Shown: positions 19,963-28,772, numbered from the stretch's first letter. The stretch is 64,000 nucleotides of DNA from Janthinobacterium sp. LM6 (GCF_002002885.1 NZ_CP019510.1:4278001-4342000); one strand, 5' to 3'. The notes: generated from the sequence alone by a model not told the origin. Program-made: numbers and translations.

Positions 19963-21075
19963 TCAGCGGTGATTAGCCGGCACATAACGCGCCCGCAATC
20001 GCATGAACGGCGTTTCCACCACTCTATATAAGAGCCAGCCCGTAAAGATACTGACGGCGATACTGACCAGTATCGCCGGCGCGCCGTCCGGGCCATACCC
20101 CATATCCTGCAAGAGCGGGCGCAGCAGGATGCACAGTTGTTTGTGCAACAGATAAATCGCATACGACCACAATGCCAGGCTGGCCGCGCCCGGCACGCGC
20201 AGTTGATACAAAGCACTGGCAGGACTCAGCGCGGCGATCAGCAATAAGGTAAAACTGGCGGCCAGGGCCGGATAGCCGAACACCGTTACCCAATAACCAT
20301 AGTGATCGGTGAGGAACACATAAAACATCAGCGCCGTGCCCGCGATTCCCGCCAGCAAGGTGCGGTTGCCGTAGGCGGTCAGGCGCGCCCAGGCGGCAGG
20401 ATGGTAGTTCTTCAGCAGCGCCAGCGCCACGCCCGCCACCAGCTCGTCGAAGCGGCACCACGACGCGTAATAAATGTACTTGTAATAGCCGAGGCCGCCG
20501 CGCGGCACGTGCACATATTCATTCCACAGATAGGCTCGCAGCAGCATGCCGGCGATAAAGCTGGCGGCCACGGCCACCCACGCCCACAGCAGGGACTTGC
20601 GGCAAGCCGCGATCGCCAGCGCCACGGCCGGCAGCAGCACGTAGAACTGCTCTTCCACACACAGCGACCACGCATGGGAAAACGCCGTGCCCGGCGTCAG
20701 ATTGATGTTTTGCGTAAACGTCAGGAATTTCCAAAGGGGCAATAACGCGCTGTCGCCGCGGAACGCGGGCCACAAATAATACAGGGCCAGCACGGCATAG
20801 AAACTGGGCAAGGTGCGCAGGAAACGGCGCGCATAGAAGCGCGGCAAGGAAAAGCCTTGCTCGCTGCGCAAGGCCGCAAAGATCTGGTTGCCGATCAGGT
20901 AGCCGCTGAGGGCAAAGAACAGGTCCACGCCCGTCCAGCCGATTTCTCCCCAGAAATCAAACGCCCCGCCCTCGCTGACGAACAGCAAATAATGGTTCAT
21001 GAAGACCAGCACGATGGCCAGCGCGCGCAAGGTGTCGAGGCCGTACAGGCGGGAAGGATGGGACGTACTGGACAT
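19963..21075 (-). CDS. acyltransferase 3 family membrane protein (OafA/YrhL type)
   Basis: A polytopic membrane O-acyltransferase of 370 residues with about ten hydrophobic segments. The N-terminus, LYGLDTLRALAIVLVFMNHY, has the family's conserved arginine and the active-site-region histidine. FFALSGYLIG and the CVEEQFYVLLP motif also fit. Members add acetyl or similar groups to surface polysaccharide or lipid sugars. The usual C-terminal SGNH domain is absent. The ATG at 21075 is preferred; one eight codons earlier (21099) is open, and neither has a clear Shine-Dalgarno. Divergent from the deacylase-like gene at 21234. Confidence 0.88.
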   Translation of the reverse strand: MSSTSHPSRLYGLDTLRALAIVLVFMNHYLLFVSEGGAFDFWGEIGWTGVDLFFALSGYLIGNQIFAALRSEQGFSLPRFYARRFLRTLPSFYAVLALYYLWPAFRGDSALLPLWKFLTFTQNINLTPGTAFSHAWSLCVEEQFYVLLPAVALAIAACRKSLLWAWVAVAASFIAGMLLRAYLWNEYVHVPRGGLGYYKYIYYASWCRFDELVAGVALALLKNYHPAAWARLTAYGNRTLLAGIAGTALMFYVFLTDHYGYWVTVFGYPALAASFTLLLIAALSPASALYQLRVPGAASLALWSYAIYLLHKQLCILLRPLLQDMGYGPDGAPAILVSIAVSIFTGWLLYRVVETPFMRLRARYVPANHR

Positions 21076-21233
21076 GGAATCGGCAAGGGAAAACAACATT
21101 GGCGCCGATCATGCCATGCCGGGGTGGGCGATGGGTACATTCCTGGCGACATTTTTACGGGTGCCGCCGCGAATCCCGCTAAAATATGCCGACCCCGCTT
21201 TCCCTTCCCCGATACCAATAGGATATGTCCAGC

Positions 21234-22187
21234 ATGAGCAGCGCACTCCACTTCAAGTCCATCAACTACACGGGCCAGGGCAGCGGCCCGCGCCTGATCG
21301 TCACCGGCGCCGTGCACGGCAATGAAACCTGCGGCACCAAGGGCATCCACCGCGTGATGGCTGAACTCGACAGCGGCGCCCTGTCCATCGTGGCCGGCAG
21401 CGTCACTTTCGTGCCCATCACCAACCCGCTCGCTTACGCCAAGGGCGTGCGCAGCGGCGACCGCAACCTGAACCGCAACCTGTTCCCGAACGACAATCCG
21501 CAAGATTTCGAAGACCGCATCGCCAATTGGCTGTGCCCGCTGTTGGGCCAGCACGACGTGCTGCTGGATTTGCACTCGTTCAATGCCGACAGCCAACCTT
21601 TCGTCATGGTGGGACCGCGCAACAACGACGGTCCGCTGCAACCGTTCCAGCACGAAGACAAGGAACGCGCGCTGGCGCGCCGCCTGGGCGTGCGCCGCTT
21701 CGTCGACGGCTGGCTGCATGCGTATGGCCAGGGCGTGCAGCGCCGCCTGGGCAATAGCGACCAGGTGGGCCTGGTCTTGCGCTATGGCGTGGGCACCACC
21801 GAGTACATGCGCTCGACGGGCGGCTATGCGCTCACCCTGGAATGCGGCCAGCACGCGGACCCGGCCGCGCCGGACGTGGCCTACCGCGCCATCATGAACA
21901 CCCTGGCTTTCCTCGGTTTCATTGATGCGCCGCAACCGGAAGCCATCGCCGACGCCGACATGGAAGCGCTGAACATGGTCGTCGTGCATGACAAGCTGCA
22001 TGCAAGCGACCGCTTCATCAAGACCTGGTCCAGCTTTGACAAGGTCAAACAGGGCGATCAAATCGGTGTGCGTGCGGACGGCACGCCCGTGACGGCCGAA
22101 TTCGACGCCTATATCCTGTTCCCGGACGTCAATGCGCAAGCCAATGCCGAGTGGTATTACCTGGCGCGGGTGGCTGCCAGCTTTTGA
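21234..22187 (+). CDS. succinylglutamate desuccinylase/aspartoacylase family zinc hydrolase
   Basis: A 317-residue M14-type zinc deacylase. The zinc ligands are visible as GAVHGNETCG (HxxE) and DLHS further on, with the RNLNRNLFP substrate-binding stretch between them. These enzymes deacylate N-acyl amino acids or related amides; the substrate here is not predictable. The start at 21234 is preferred over 21225 because AGGAT then has sensible spacing. The gene is convergent with the SMR pair, ending one base before the stop of the minus-strand gene. Confidence 0.85.
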   Translation: MSSALHFKSINYTGQGSGPRLIVTGAVHGNETCGTKGIHRVMAELDSGALSIVAGSVTFVPITNPLAYAKGVRSGDRNLNRNLFPNDNPQDFEDRIANWLCPLLGQHDVLLDLHSFNADSQPFVMVGPRNNDGPLQPFQHEDKERALARRLGVRRFVDGWLHAYGQGVQRRLGNSDQVGLVLRYGVGTTEYMRSTGGYALTLECGQHADPAAPDVAYRAIMNTLAFLGFIDAPQPEAIADADMEALNMVVVHDKLHASDRFIKTWSSFDKVKQGDQIGVRADGTPVTAEFDAYILFPDVNAQANAEWYYLARVAASF

Positions 22188-22529
22188 TTAATGGCCGACG
22201 GACTTGGAAAACAAGTTAATGACGAGCACGCCGGCAATGATCAGCCCCAGGCCGATCAAGGCCGGCGTGTCGAGGCTTTGCTTGAACCAGAACCAGCCGA
22301 CGGCGGAAATGAGCACGATGCCCACGCCCGACCAGATCGCGTACACGATGCCGGTAGGAATGACCTTCAAGGTCAGGGACAGGCACCAGAAGGCGATGCT
22401 GTAGCCAACCACGGTGATGACGCTGGGCCACAAGCGGCTGAAGCCGTCGGACGCCTTCAAGGCGCTGGTAGCGATCACTTCGGCGATGATGGCGATGGCA
22501 AGGTAGAAATACGTCATGGCGAGACTCAT
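22188..22529 (-). CDS. small multidrug resistance (SMR) protein, EmrE-like, second gene of riboswitch operon
   Basis: A 113-residue four-helix membrane protein. It has the essential proton/substrate glutamate in helix 1 ([11 protein letters not shown]) and the EmrE-like [16 protein letters not shown] helix 3. On sequence it is nearer EmrE than SugE/Gdx, yet it lies 11 bp after gdx on the same strand and shares its guanidine-II riboswitch. The start at 22529 follows AAAGGACG. Two explanations are open: a two-component SMR pump in which Gdx and this protein pair, or an independent exporter induced by guanidine. Confidence 0.9.
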   Translation of the reverse strand: MSLAMTYFYLAIAIIAEVIATSALKASDGFSRLWPSVITVVGYSIAFWCLSLTLKVIPTGIVYAIWSGVGIVLISAVGWFWFKQSLDTPALIGLGLIIAGVLVINLFSKSVGH

Positions 22530-22540
22530 GCTGGCGTCCT

Positions 22541-22861
22541 TTATTGCGGGCTGAGCAATTTCAAGCCCAGAATGCCCGACACGATCAGGGCGATGCAGGC
22601 GATGCGCGCGGCGCTGGCCGGCTCGCCCAGCACCATGATGCCGAAGATGGCCGTGCCGACGGTGCCGATGCCCGTCCAGATGGCATACGCCGTGCCCAGC
22701 GGCAAGGTGCGCAAGGCCAGGCCCAGCATCACCACGCTGCCCAGCATGGAAATAGCCGTCAGCACGGACGGCACGAGGCGGGTAAAGCCGGCACTGTATT
22801 TGAGGCCGATGGCCCAGCCGATTTCCAGCAAACCAGCCAATACCAAAATAATCCACGCCAT
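22541..22861 (-). CDS. gdx: guanidinium exporter (SMR family, SugE/Gdx)
   Basis: A 106-residue four-helix antiporter that exports guanidinium in exchange for protons. [20 protein letters not shown] matches the E. coli SugE N-terminus nearly residue for residue, including the critical glutamate E13 and following [22 protein letters not shown] is the Gdx-type helix 3. The start at 22861 has AGGAG upstream, immediately after the second hairpin of the guanidine-II riboswitch. Function follows from both protein and RNA evidence, which agree. Confidence 0.95.
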   Translation of the reverse strand: MAWIILVLAGLLEIGWAIGLKYSAGFTRLVPSVLTAISMLGSVVMLGLALRTLPLGTAYAIWTGIGTVGTAIFGIMVLGEPASAARIACIALIVSGILGLKLLSPQ

Positions 22862-22875
22862 CGTACTCTCCTGAT

Positions 22876-22930
22876 GCGGCAGGGTCGTCCCCGCCATGCA
22901 GCCCCGTCATCGAGCGGGGTCGTCCCCACA
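22876..22930 (-). promoter_or_regulatory. guanidine-II (mini-ykkC) riboswitch
   Basis: On the minus strand two short hairpins follow each other: GGGG-ACGA-CCCC at about 22914-22929 and GGGG-ACGA-CCC with closing pairs at about 22878-22895. Paired stems with ACGR tetraloops are the defining feature of the mini-ykkC class, which binds guanidinium. The second hairpin ends a few bases before the gdx ribosome-binding site (CTCCT on plus, 22868-22872), fitting translational control. Confidence 0.93.
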
Positions 22931-23070
22931 GGAGCAAAAGGAAAAGTATACCATTGGGTGAAAAGGCTTGCCGCAAGCACATCTTTTACTAGTGCGGCCG
23001 CCCTAATCAAAAATTGCCAGAAAACATGCTGGTGGCAGCATAATGGCTATCTCACTCACTCTCGGGAACG

Positions 23071-23433
23071 ATGATGCTGCTACTGGCCCAGATTCTTACC
23101 GCCCTCATCCTGCTGCTGCACGTCTACATCGTGTTGCTGGAAACCGTGCTGTTCGATGCGCGCGGACGCAAGGTGTTTGGCTTGAGCAAGGAAAAGGCGG
23201 AGATCGTGCGTCCCGCCATGTCGAACCAGGGTTGCTACAACGGTTTTCTCGTCGCGGCGCTGGCGCTGGGCTTTTTTCACCCGGACGCGGCCATTGCCCA
23301 TGCGTTTACCGTGTTCGGCCTGGCGTGCATCGCCGTGGCCGGCGCATGGGGCGCGGCCACCGTCATGACGCGCATCCTCTACCTGCAAACGGTACCTGCC
23401 GTCATCGCCTTGCTGCTGTTCCACTTCGCCTGA
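23071..23433 (+). CDS. DUF1304 family membrane protein
   Basis: A 120-residue protein with four predicted membrane helices. The pattern MMLLLAQILTALILLLHVYI, ETVLFDARGRKVFGL and MSNQGCYNGFLVAALALG is typical of DUF1304 proteins, small inner-membrane proteins of unknown function. Either ATG (23071 or 23074) could start it; GGGAACG lies just upstream. It is divergent from the guanidine exporter operon and stands alone. A GC-rich inverted repeat (23443-23450 with 23456-23463) follows but lacks a T-run. Confidence 0.85.
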   Translation: MMLLLAQILTALILLLHVYIVLLETVLFDARGRKVFGLSKEKAEIVRPAMSNQGCYNGFLVAALALGFFHPDAAIAHAFTVFGLACIAVAGAWGAATVMTRILYLQTVPAVIALLLFHFA

Positions 23434-23592
23434 TCCCTGCCGGGGCGGCCAGCCCGGCCGCCCTACCCCACTCCGCGCCGCCGGCGCATACCCCAAATGG
23501 GTGATGTTTCCAAAAAACATGCCCGATACAATTCCTTGTAGTAAAGATACCACCAGACACATGGTGGCAAGTCACCGTCCACAGGGAAAATC

Positions 23593-24165
23593 ATGCAAGC
23601 ACATTCAACCACCTTTGCCGTCACTTTGCTCGGCTGCCTCATGCTGTCCGCCTGCGGCGGCGGCAGCGACGACAGTGGCTCGAGCGGCGGCTCCACCAGC
23701 GCCAGCGGCGGCACCTCGTCCACCTGCCAGTACAACAATCTGATCAGCGACGCGGAACGCAAGCAGGCCAGCGCCTGCGGCATCCAGGTATCGGGCAACT
23801 ACGCCCAGGCCGATTCCGGCTACGACAGCGTGATCGCCGCCTGCAAGCAGGGCTAAAAGGCCAAGGCGGATGCCTACTACAGCGGCACGTACCAGAAAAT
23901 GGTCGACTACGCGCGCTCCGTGAGCAAGGAACTCGGCTGCGGGCAAAACAACGGCGCCACCTTGCCCAACAACACCGTGGCCAGCAACTACAATTTCTGT
24001 GTCAAAAGCACCACCGTCAATGGTAAGCTCAGCTATGAAGGCGCTTGCTACGGCCCCGTCAAATCCGGCGAAGGGGGCTGCGGCAGCGGTTATAACTATG
24101 TGAGCCAGTACGCCAGCCTCAGCACGTGCACCTCCGGCGGCAAAAGCTGGCTGGAATCGCACTAG
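23593..24165 (+). pseudogene. lipoprotein gene interrupted by an in-frame TAA
   Basis: The frame starts with a lipoprotein signal (LGCLMLSAC, lipobox Cys, then a Gly/Ser-rich linker) and stops at TAA 23854-23856 after 87 codons. The same frame stays open beyond it, through KADAYYSGTYQKMVDYARS and a Cys-containing C-terminal half, to TAG at 24163-24165. Composition and codon use are continuous across the stop, so one 190-residue gene is broken by a single substitution such as CAA to TAA. The full product would be an outer-membrane or periplasmic lipoprotein with several Cys residues; no family was recognised. A short secreted N-terminal fragment could still be made. Sequencing error is a possible alternative. 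Confidence 0.75.
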
Positions 24166-24238
24166 GGAAGCCGGGCGGCCGCTGCCAAGGCCGCACGAGC
24201 CATGCCTTGTCCACCGCTTGCCGCCATGAGGATCGCCA

Positions 24239-25411
24239 ATGACGCCATCGCTCGCCGTCGCCAGCCAGGCACTGATTACCCTGATCTATGAAGCGGCCAC
24301 ACAACATATCCAATGGCAAGATTTCCTTGCCGCTTTTGCACGCCAGCTGAAATCGCACGCGGGTTTGATCTGGGCCAATGATTTCAGCAACCGCTCGGTC
24401 GACGTCCAGCTGCCCGGCAGCGGCCTGTCCGCCGCCTATGGCTTCGAAACGGACGCCATGGCCAGCTTTGCCAGCTATTACGGCGCGCGCAATGTCTGGC
24501 TGGAAGACGCCACCCTGCACCACGAAGGCGCCGTCGTCACCGGCTCCATGCTGTTTCCCGACCATTGCCTGAAGAAAACCGAATACTGGGCGGACTGGCT
24601 GCGCCCGCAAGACATCTTTTATACGGCGGCGGCCATCGTCGAATTGCGCGCCGAGCGCTCCACCAACGTCACCGTGGTGCGCCGCGAACGGGCGGGCGCC
24701 TATGAGGCGGGCGAGCTGGCGCTGATCCGCAGCCTGATGCCGCACCTGCAAACGGCCTTTGCCCTGCAGCGCAAGCTGCGCCGGCTGGAAGTGCTGTCCC
24801 GGAGTTCCACCCAGGTGCTGGAATTGCTGCCGTTTGGCGTGCTGCTGCTCGACGCCACGTCGCAATTGCTATACGCCAACGAGCGGGCGCTGGCCATGAC
24901 GGCTGCGACGCGGCTGCTGCAGTTGCGCGAAGGCGCGCCCCTGTATTGCCCGCGCGAAGCGGACAACGGCGCGCTGCGGCGCATGCTGCACGAGGCGGCG
25001 CAAACGGGCACGACGGCGGCAGGCGGTCCCGGCGGCGTGCTCAACCTGAGCGGCTTGACGGGAGAACAGCTGCGCCTGCGCGTCACGCCCCTGCCCTCCT
25101 GGCACAGTCCGTTCGGTGCGGCCAGCGCCATCGCCGTCTTTCTCAGCGACAGCAGCGACCTGATCACCTCCCTGGCCGCCACCCTGCGCAATTTCTATGG
25201 CATGACGGTGGCCGAGGCGCGCCTGACGGAAGCGCTCGTCAATGGCTATTCCCTGCAGGAATACGCCGAACGCCAGCGCATTTCCATCCACACAGCGCGC
25301 ACGCAGATCAAGAGCGCCACCGCCAAGGCCGGCGCCCAGCGCCAGGTGGACCTGGTGCGCATCGTGTTGACGGGCCCGGCCGTGCTGCAGCGCAATCCCC
25401 TTCCCGCCTGA
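24239..25411 (+). CDS. LuxR-type HTH transcriptional regulator with PAS-like region
   Basis: A 390-residue regulator. The C-terminal 65 residues form a LuxR-like HTH (MTVAEARLTEALVNGYSLQEYAERQRI and HTARTQIKSATAKAG). The middle (about 190-300) looks PAS-like, beginning VLELLPFGVLLLDATSQLLYANE; the N-terminal 180 residues are aromatic-rich and unassigned, perhaps a second sensory domain. No receiver Asp is present, so it is not a response regulator. The start at 24239 has GAGGAT about ten bases upstream. It stands between the broken lipoprotein gene and the ArsR/OYE unit, and its targets are unknown. Confidence 0.8.
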   Translation: MTPSLAVASQALITLIYEAATQHIQWQDFLAAFARQLKSHAGLIWANDFSNRSVDVQLPGSGLSAAYGFETDAMASFASYYGARNVWLEDATLHHEGAVVTGSMLFPDHCLKKTEYWADWLRPQDIFYTAAAIVELRAERSTNVTVVRRERAGAYEAGELALIRSLMPHLQTAFALQRKLRRLEVLSRSSTQVLELLPFGVLLLDATSQLLYANERALAMTAATRLLQLREGAPLYCPREADNGALRRMLHEAAQTGTTAAGGPGGVLNLSGLTGEQLRLRVTPLPSWHSPFGAASAIAVFLSDSSDLITSLAATLRNFYGMTVAEARLTEALVNGYSLQEYAERQRISIHTARTQIKSATAKAGAQRQVDLVRIVLTGPAVLQRNPLPA

Positions 25412-25451
25412 ATCCGTTCAAAAACACGCGCCGCCAGCACGCTTTTCATTT

Positions 25452-25493
25452 ATATCGTAAGATGACGATATTAGAATTTGGAAAATACGATAT
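25452..25493. promoter_or_regulatory. probable ArsR-family operator
   Basis: ATATCGT (25452-25458) and ACGATAT (25465-25471) form a 7-bp inverted repeat with a 6-base spacer, and a third half-site ACGATAT occurs at 25487-25493, overlapping a TATATA that could be the -10 box. The position, 43-84 bp before the ArsR start codon, fits autorepression. Confidence 0.65.
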
Positions 25494-25535
25494 ATACATC
25501 GCTGAAAAGCGAATTATATGCTCAGGAGAAACAAT

Positions 25536-25832
25536 ATGGATATCGACGCCATCCACAAGGCGCTGGCCAATCCGGTGCGCCGGCAGATTTTGCAATGGCT
25601 CAAGGAGCCGGAACAGTATTTCCAGGAGCAGGACCACCCGCTGCACCTGGGCGTGTGCGCCGGCCTGATCGACCGCCGCCTGAACCTGTCGCAATCGACG
25701 GTCTCGGCGCACCTGGCCAGCCTGCAGAAGGCGGGCCTGATTTCCGCAACCAAGGTGGGCCAATGGAGTTTCTTCAGCCGCAACGAAGCCACCATCCAGG
25801 CCTTTCTCGATCATATGCAGCAAGGTTTGTAA
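25536..25832 (+). CDS. ArsR-family transcriptional repressor
   Basis: A 98-residue winged-helix repressor (MDIDAIHKALANPVRRQILQ, then LSQSTVSAHLASLQKAGLI as helix-turn-helix, then wing KVGQWSFFSR). The CxC metal site of ArsR/SmtB sensors is absent; the only cysteine is C41 in GVCAGLIDRR, close to the DNA-binding helix. That suggests a redox or electrophile sensor rather than a metal sensor. It starts at 25536 after AGGAGAAAC and precedes an Old Yellow Enzyme gene by 68 bp, likely its target. An inverted-repeat operator lies upstream. Confidence 0.9.
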   Translation: MDIDAIHKALANPVRRQILQWLKEPEQYFQEQDHPLHLGVCAGLIDRRLNLSQSTVSAHLASLQKAGLISATKVGQWSFFSRNEATIQAFLDHMQQGL

Positions 25833-25900
25833 GCACAGCTTTCATCTCGATAACTCCGTCTCAACGCCGCCCGAGCGGCCCCAACAAGGAAATAACAATC

Positions 25901-26965
25901 ATGGCAACTTTATTCGACCCCATCACCATTGGCAGTCTGCAACTGAAAAACCGCATCATCATGGCGCCGCTGACCCGTTCGCGCGCCGGCAATCCGGGCC
26001 GCGTGCCGAACGCCCTGATGGCCGAGTACTACACGCAGCGCGCCTCGGCCGGCATGATCATCTCGGAAGCGACGGCCGTCACGCCGCAGGGCGTGGGCTA
26101 CGCCGACACGCCGGGCATCTGGTCCGAGGAACAGGTGGAAGGCTGGAAACACATCACCCGGGCCGTGCATGACGCAGGCGGCCTGATCGTGCTGCAGCTG
26201 TGGCATGTGGGCCGCATTTCCGCCCCCGTCTTCCTCGATGGCGACTTGCCCGTGGCGCCCAGCGCCGTCAAGCCGGCCGGCCACGTCAGCCTGGTGCGTC
26301 CGAAACAGGAGTTCGTCACGCCGCGCGCGCTCGATACGGAAGAGATTCCCGGCATCGTGGCAGCCTACCGCCTGGGCGCCGAAAATGCGAAAAAAGCGGG
26401 TTTCGATGGCGTGGAAATCCATGGCGCCAATGGTTATCTGCTCGACCAGTTCCTGCAAGACAGCACCAACTTGCGCACAGACAACTACGGCGGTTCGATT
26501 GAAAACCGCGCCCGTTTGATGCTGGAAGTGACGGATGCCTGCATCGAAGTCTGGGGCGCGGACAAGGTCGGCATGCACCTGGCGCCGCGCCGCGACGCGC
26601 ACGACATGGGCGATTCGGACCCGCGCGCCACCTTCGGCTACGTGGCGCGCGAACTGGGCAAGCGCGGCATCGCCTTCATCTGCGCGCGCGAAGCGCTGGG
26701 CGAAGACCGCCTGGGCCCGTACTTGAAGCAGGAATTCGGCGGCGTGTACATTGCCAACGAGAAAATGGACAAGGCAGCGGCCGAAGCCTTGCTGGCCAAC
26801 GGTGAAGCCGATGCCGTCGCCTTTGGCCTGTGGTTCATCGCCAATCCCGACCTGCCCATCCGCCTGCACAGCGACGCGCCCTTGAATCCGCTGAATCCGG
26901 AGACGCTGTACGCGCCGGACGCTGCCGGCTACACGGACTACCCGGCGCTGGCGGCGCAAGCCTGA
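25901..26965 (+). CDS. Old Yellow Enzyme family NADH:flavin oxidoreductase (NemA-like)
   Basis: A 354-residue FMN-dependent ene-reductase. Visible features are the FMN-binding IIMAPLTRSRAG stretch, LQLWHVGR, the substrate-binding VEIHGANGYL (HxxN pair), and DSTNLRTDNYGGSIENRARL. Such enzymes reduce activated double bonds (N-ethylmaleimide, enones, nitro compounds) and detoxify electrophiles. The start follows AAGGAAATAACA. Co-transcription with the upstream ArsR-type repressor is likely, making an electrophile-inducible detoxification unit comparable in logic to E. coli nemRA, though with a different repressor family. Physiological substrate unknown. Confidence 0.93.
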   Translation: MATLFDPITIGSLQLKNRIIMAPLTRSRAGNPGRVPNALMAEYYTQRASAGMIISEATAVTPQGVGYADTPGIWSEEQVEGWKHITRAVHDAGGLIVLQLWHVGRISAPVFLDGDLPVAPSAVKPAGHVSLVRPKQEFVTPRALDTEEIPGIVAAYRLGAENAKKAGFDGVEIHGANGYLLDQFLQDSTNLRTDNYGGSIENRARLMLEVTDACIEVWGADKVGMHLAPRRDAHDMGDSDPRATFGYVARELGKRGIAFICAREALGEDRLGPYLKQEFGGVYIANEKMDKAAAEALLANGEADAVAFGLWFIANPDLPIRLHSDAPLNPLNPETLYAPDAAGYTDYPALAAQA

Positions 26966-26998
26966 ACGGCAAGCTGAACGGCACCCTGAAAGCCCCCT

Positions 26999-27021
26999 GA
27001 GCGGCACTGCGCCGCTCCTTT
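26999..27021 (+). terminator. probable terminator after the Old Yellow Enzyme gene
   Basis: A 7-bp stem GAGCGGC/GCCGCTC (26999-27005 with 27011-27017), 5-base loop, followed by CTTTCCCC. The T-run is short, so efficiency may be modest. Confidence 0.5.
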
Positions 27022-27124
27022 CCCCTGGCGGCGGACGCAACGATGCCAACGCACTGACTGCGTGACGATCACAGCGCCCGCCGCCGTGCTTTACCAAGCC
27101 TTATGTACGCCACCTTCCCCACCT

Positions 27125-27346
27125 TCAGCGCCATCGGCGCCGTGCCGGCCGGGCCGGGCGACGCGCCTGCACGCTGCTGAAGACGCGGCGTATCACCTCG
27201 ACCGGTACCGCGTGCTCGCGCAAATACGCTGTCGCCACCGTCCGCCCCAGTGCGTGATGGAAAGCAACGCCCCGCTCAACGAGCTCGGCCATCACTTTGT
27301 CCGTTCGCACATTCTCCCCATTCACCTCGTCGATGCTGTTTTTCAT
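27125..27346 (-). CDS. small hypothetical protein (73 aa)
   Basis: A 73-residue basic protein starting MKNSIDEVNGENVRTDKVM and ending in an Arg-rich tail. The central GVAFHHALGRTVATAYLREHAVPVEVIRRVF looks conserved in kind (an amphipathic helical domain) and I believe similar small proteins occur in other Oxalobacteraceae, from memory only. The start at 27346 has GGGAG at suitable spacing, which supports it over the plus-strand frame overlapping the same DNA. It stands alone between convergent and divergent neighbours. No function can be assigned. Confidence 0.6.
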   Translation of the reverse strand: MKNSIDEVNGENVRTDKVMAELVERGVAFHHALGRTVATAYLREHAVPVEVIRRVFSSVQARRPARPARRRWR

Positions 27347-27595
27347 GCCATGGCTCCCTGTCGGGTGGATCAACACTGCATGAAGTTTTGACCACATTGT
27401 GCGCATTTAGTGCCCGACACGGAGGTCAAGCATCGTTAAAATAGCAGCAGCAACGGCCCCGACACCGCATGAATAGCGGCCTCGGCTGCTTGTCGCCATC
27501 GCCAGCCCCGTATAGAATGCCTGCGCAGAATTTTGCTTCAAGGAAAATGGCCACCAGCGCCATCCCATTAAGAACAGTGTCACTGAAGGGTATCA

Positions 27596-28207
27596 ATGGA
27601 CGATTTATTTGTACAAGCGGGCGACTTGCCAACCTGGCACCAGCGTTGCGCGCTGCGCGTGCTGCACCTGTTTGGCTGGCGCATGCGCTTCCGTCCCCTG
27701 CCGGGGCCGCGCGGCATCGCCGTCGTCTACCCACACACGTCCAACTGGGATTTCATGGTGGGCCTGTTCGGCAAATGGGCGCTGTCGCTGCCTTTCCGCT
27801 GGCTGGCCAAGGACTCCCTGTTCCGCGGCCCGATGGGCAAGGTGCTGCGCTACCTGGGCGGCGAACCCGTCGACCGCAGCACCACCAGCGGCACGATTCA
27901 ACGCCAGGCCGAACGCATGCTGGCCGCCGACTGGTACTGGCTGGCGATCACGCCGGAAGCGACGCGCAGCTACCGCCCGAACTGGAAAAGCGGCTTTTAT
28001 CACCTGGCCGTGGCCGCCAAGGTGCCCTTGTTGCTGGTGTACATCGACTACCCGAACAAGGTGCTGGGCGTGGTCGACCATTTATATTTGACGGGCGACA
28101 AGGATGCCGACATGGCCGCCATTGCCGCCGTGTATGCGGGCCACCAGGGTTTACATCCGGAAAAGGCGGCGCCCATCGTGCTGTCCGACAAGCGCCCCGG
28201 CGCTTAA
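27596..28207 (+). CDS. PlsC-like acyltransferase (lysophospholipid acyltransferase family)
   Basis: A 203-residue protein with the HX4D catalytic motif as HTSNWD (about 47-52) and a downstream PEATRS segment in the position of the EGTRS motif. It would transfer an acyl chain to a glycerophospholipid or similar acceptor at the inner membrane. It is shorter than PlsC and resembles a group of soluble-looking glycerol acyltransferase homologues. The start at 27596 follows AAGGG. It converges with ureJ with a 4-bp gap and has no clear terminator. Confidence 0.85.
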   Translation: MDDLFVQAGDLPTWHQRCALRVLHLFGWRMRFRPLPGPRGIAVVYPHTSNWDFMVGLFGKWALSLPFRWLAKDSLFRGPMGKVLRYLGGEPVDRSTTSGTIQRQAERMLAADWYWLAITPEATRSYRPNWKSGFYHLAVAAKVPLLLVYIDYPNKVLGVVDHLYLTGDKDADMAAIAAVYAGHQGLHPEKAAPIVLSDKRPGA

Positions 28208-28211
28208 ACGA

Positions 28212-28772
28212 TTAAGCAAGCCCCATCAGCACCACGCCGGCAGCCGTCAAGGCCATGCCGGCCACGCGCAGCATGCGCTCGGCCAATACCTGGCCGAGGA
28301 AACGTCCGGCCCCCAGCAAGACAGCCGAGGCCAGCATGAAGCCGCACGCGGCCGAGGCGGCCGGCAATTCCTGGCCATGCGCATTGCCATGCGCCAAGGC
28401 AAACACGCCCACCAGGCCCATGCCGAGCCAGTTCGGCAAGGCCAGCGCCAGCGCGATGGCCAACCCCACCAGCGCCACCGTGGCGGCGATGCCCGTTTCC
28501 AGCCCCGGCACCGTCAATCCGACCATGCCGGCCAGCGCGCCCAGCAGCATCATGCCGAGAAAGGTGGCGGGCTGTGCCAGGCCGCCGCGCTGCTGGCCGC
28601 CCCAGATGCCCACGCCCAGCATGGCCAGCAAATGGTCGATGCCCGTGAACGGATGGGCGAAACCGGCCAGGAAGCCGGCGTTCTCGCCATGACCGGGATG
28701 GGCCATGACGGGCAAGGCCAGCAGGCACAGCGCCGCCACGGCGGCCGTCTTCTTCATCAGTCTTGCGCTCAT
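28212..28772 (-). CDS. ureJ: HupE/UreJ family nickel-associated membrane protein
   Basis: A 186-residue membrane protein with signal-like N-terminus ([20 protein letters not shown]) and about six membrane segments. It contains the family signature [13 protein letters not shown] (HPxxGxDH) and [10 protein letters not shown], both His-rich motifs proposed to bind nickel. In urease clusters UreJ is thought to aid nickel supply. The start at 28772 follows AAGGAGCTGCA and overlaps the ureG stop by 4 bp, so it is the last gene of the urease operon. Confidence 0.92.
   Translation of the reverse strand: MSARLMKKTAAVAALCLLALPVMAHPGHGENAGFLAGFAHPFTGIDHLLAMLGVGIWGGQQRGGLAQPATFLGMMLLGALAGMVGLTVPGLETGIAATVALVGLAIALALALPNWLGMGLVGVFALAHGNAHGQELPAASAACGFMLASAVLLGAGRFLGQVLAERMLRVAGMALTAAGVVLMGLA

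Noticed and set aside
22188-22982. A single 264-codon frame spanning both SMR genes
   Set aside because: Only its last 113 codons have SMR sequence. The first part is a frame-shifted reading of gdx and the riboswitch.
27062-27391. Plus-strand 109-codon frame opposite the small gene at 27125-27346
   Set aside because: No ribosome-binding site, Pro/Ser-rich composition of shadow type, and the opposite strand has a better start and more regular protein sequence.
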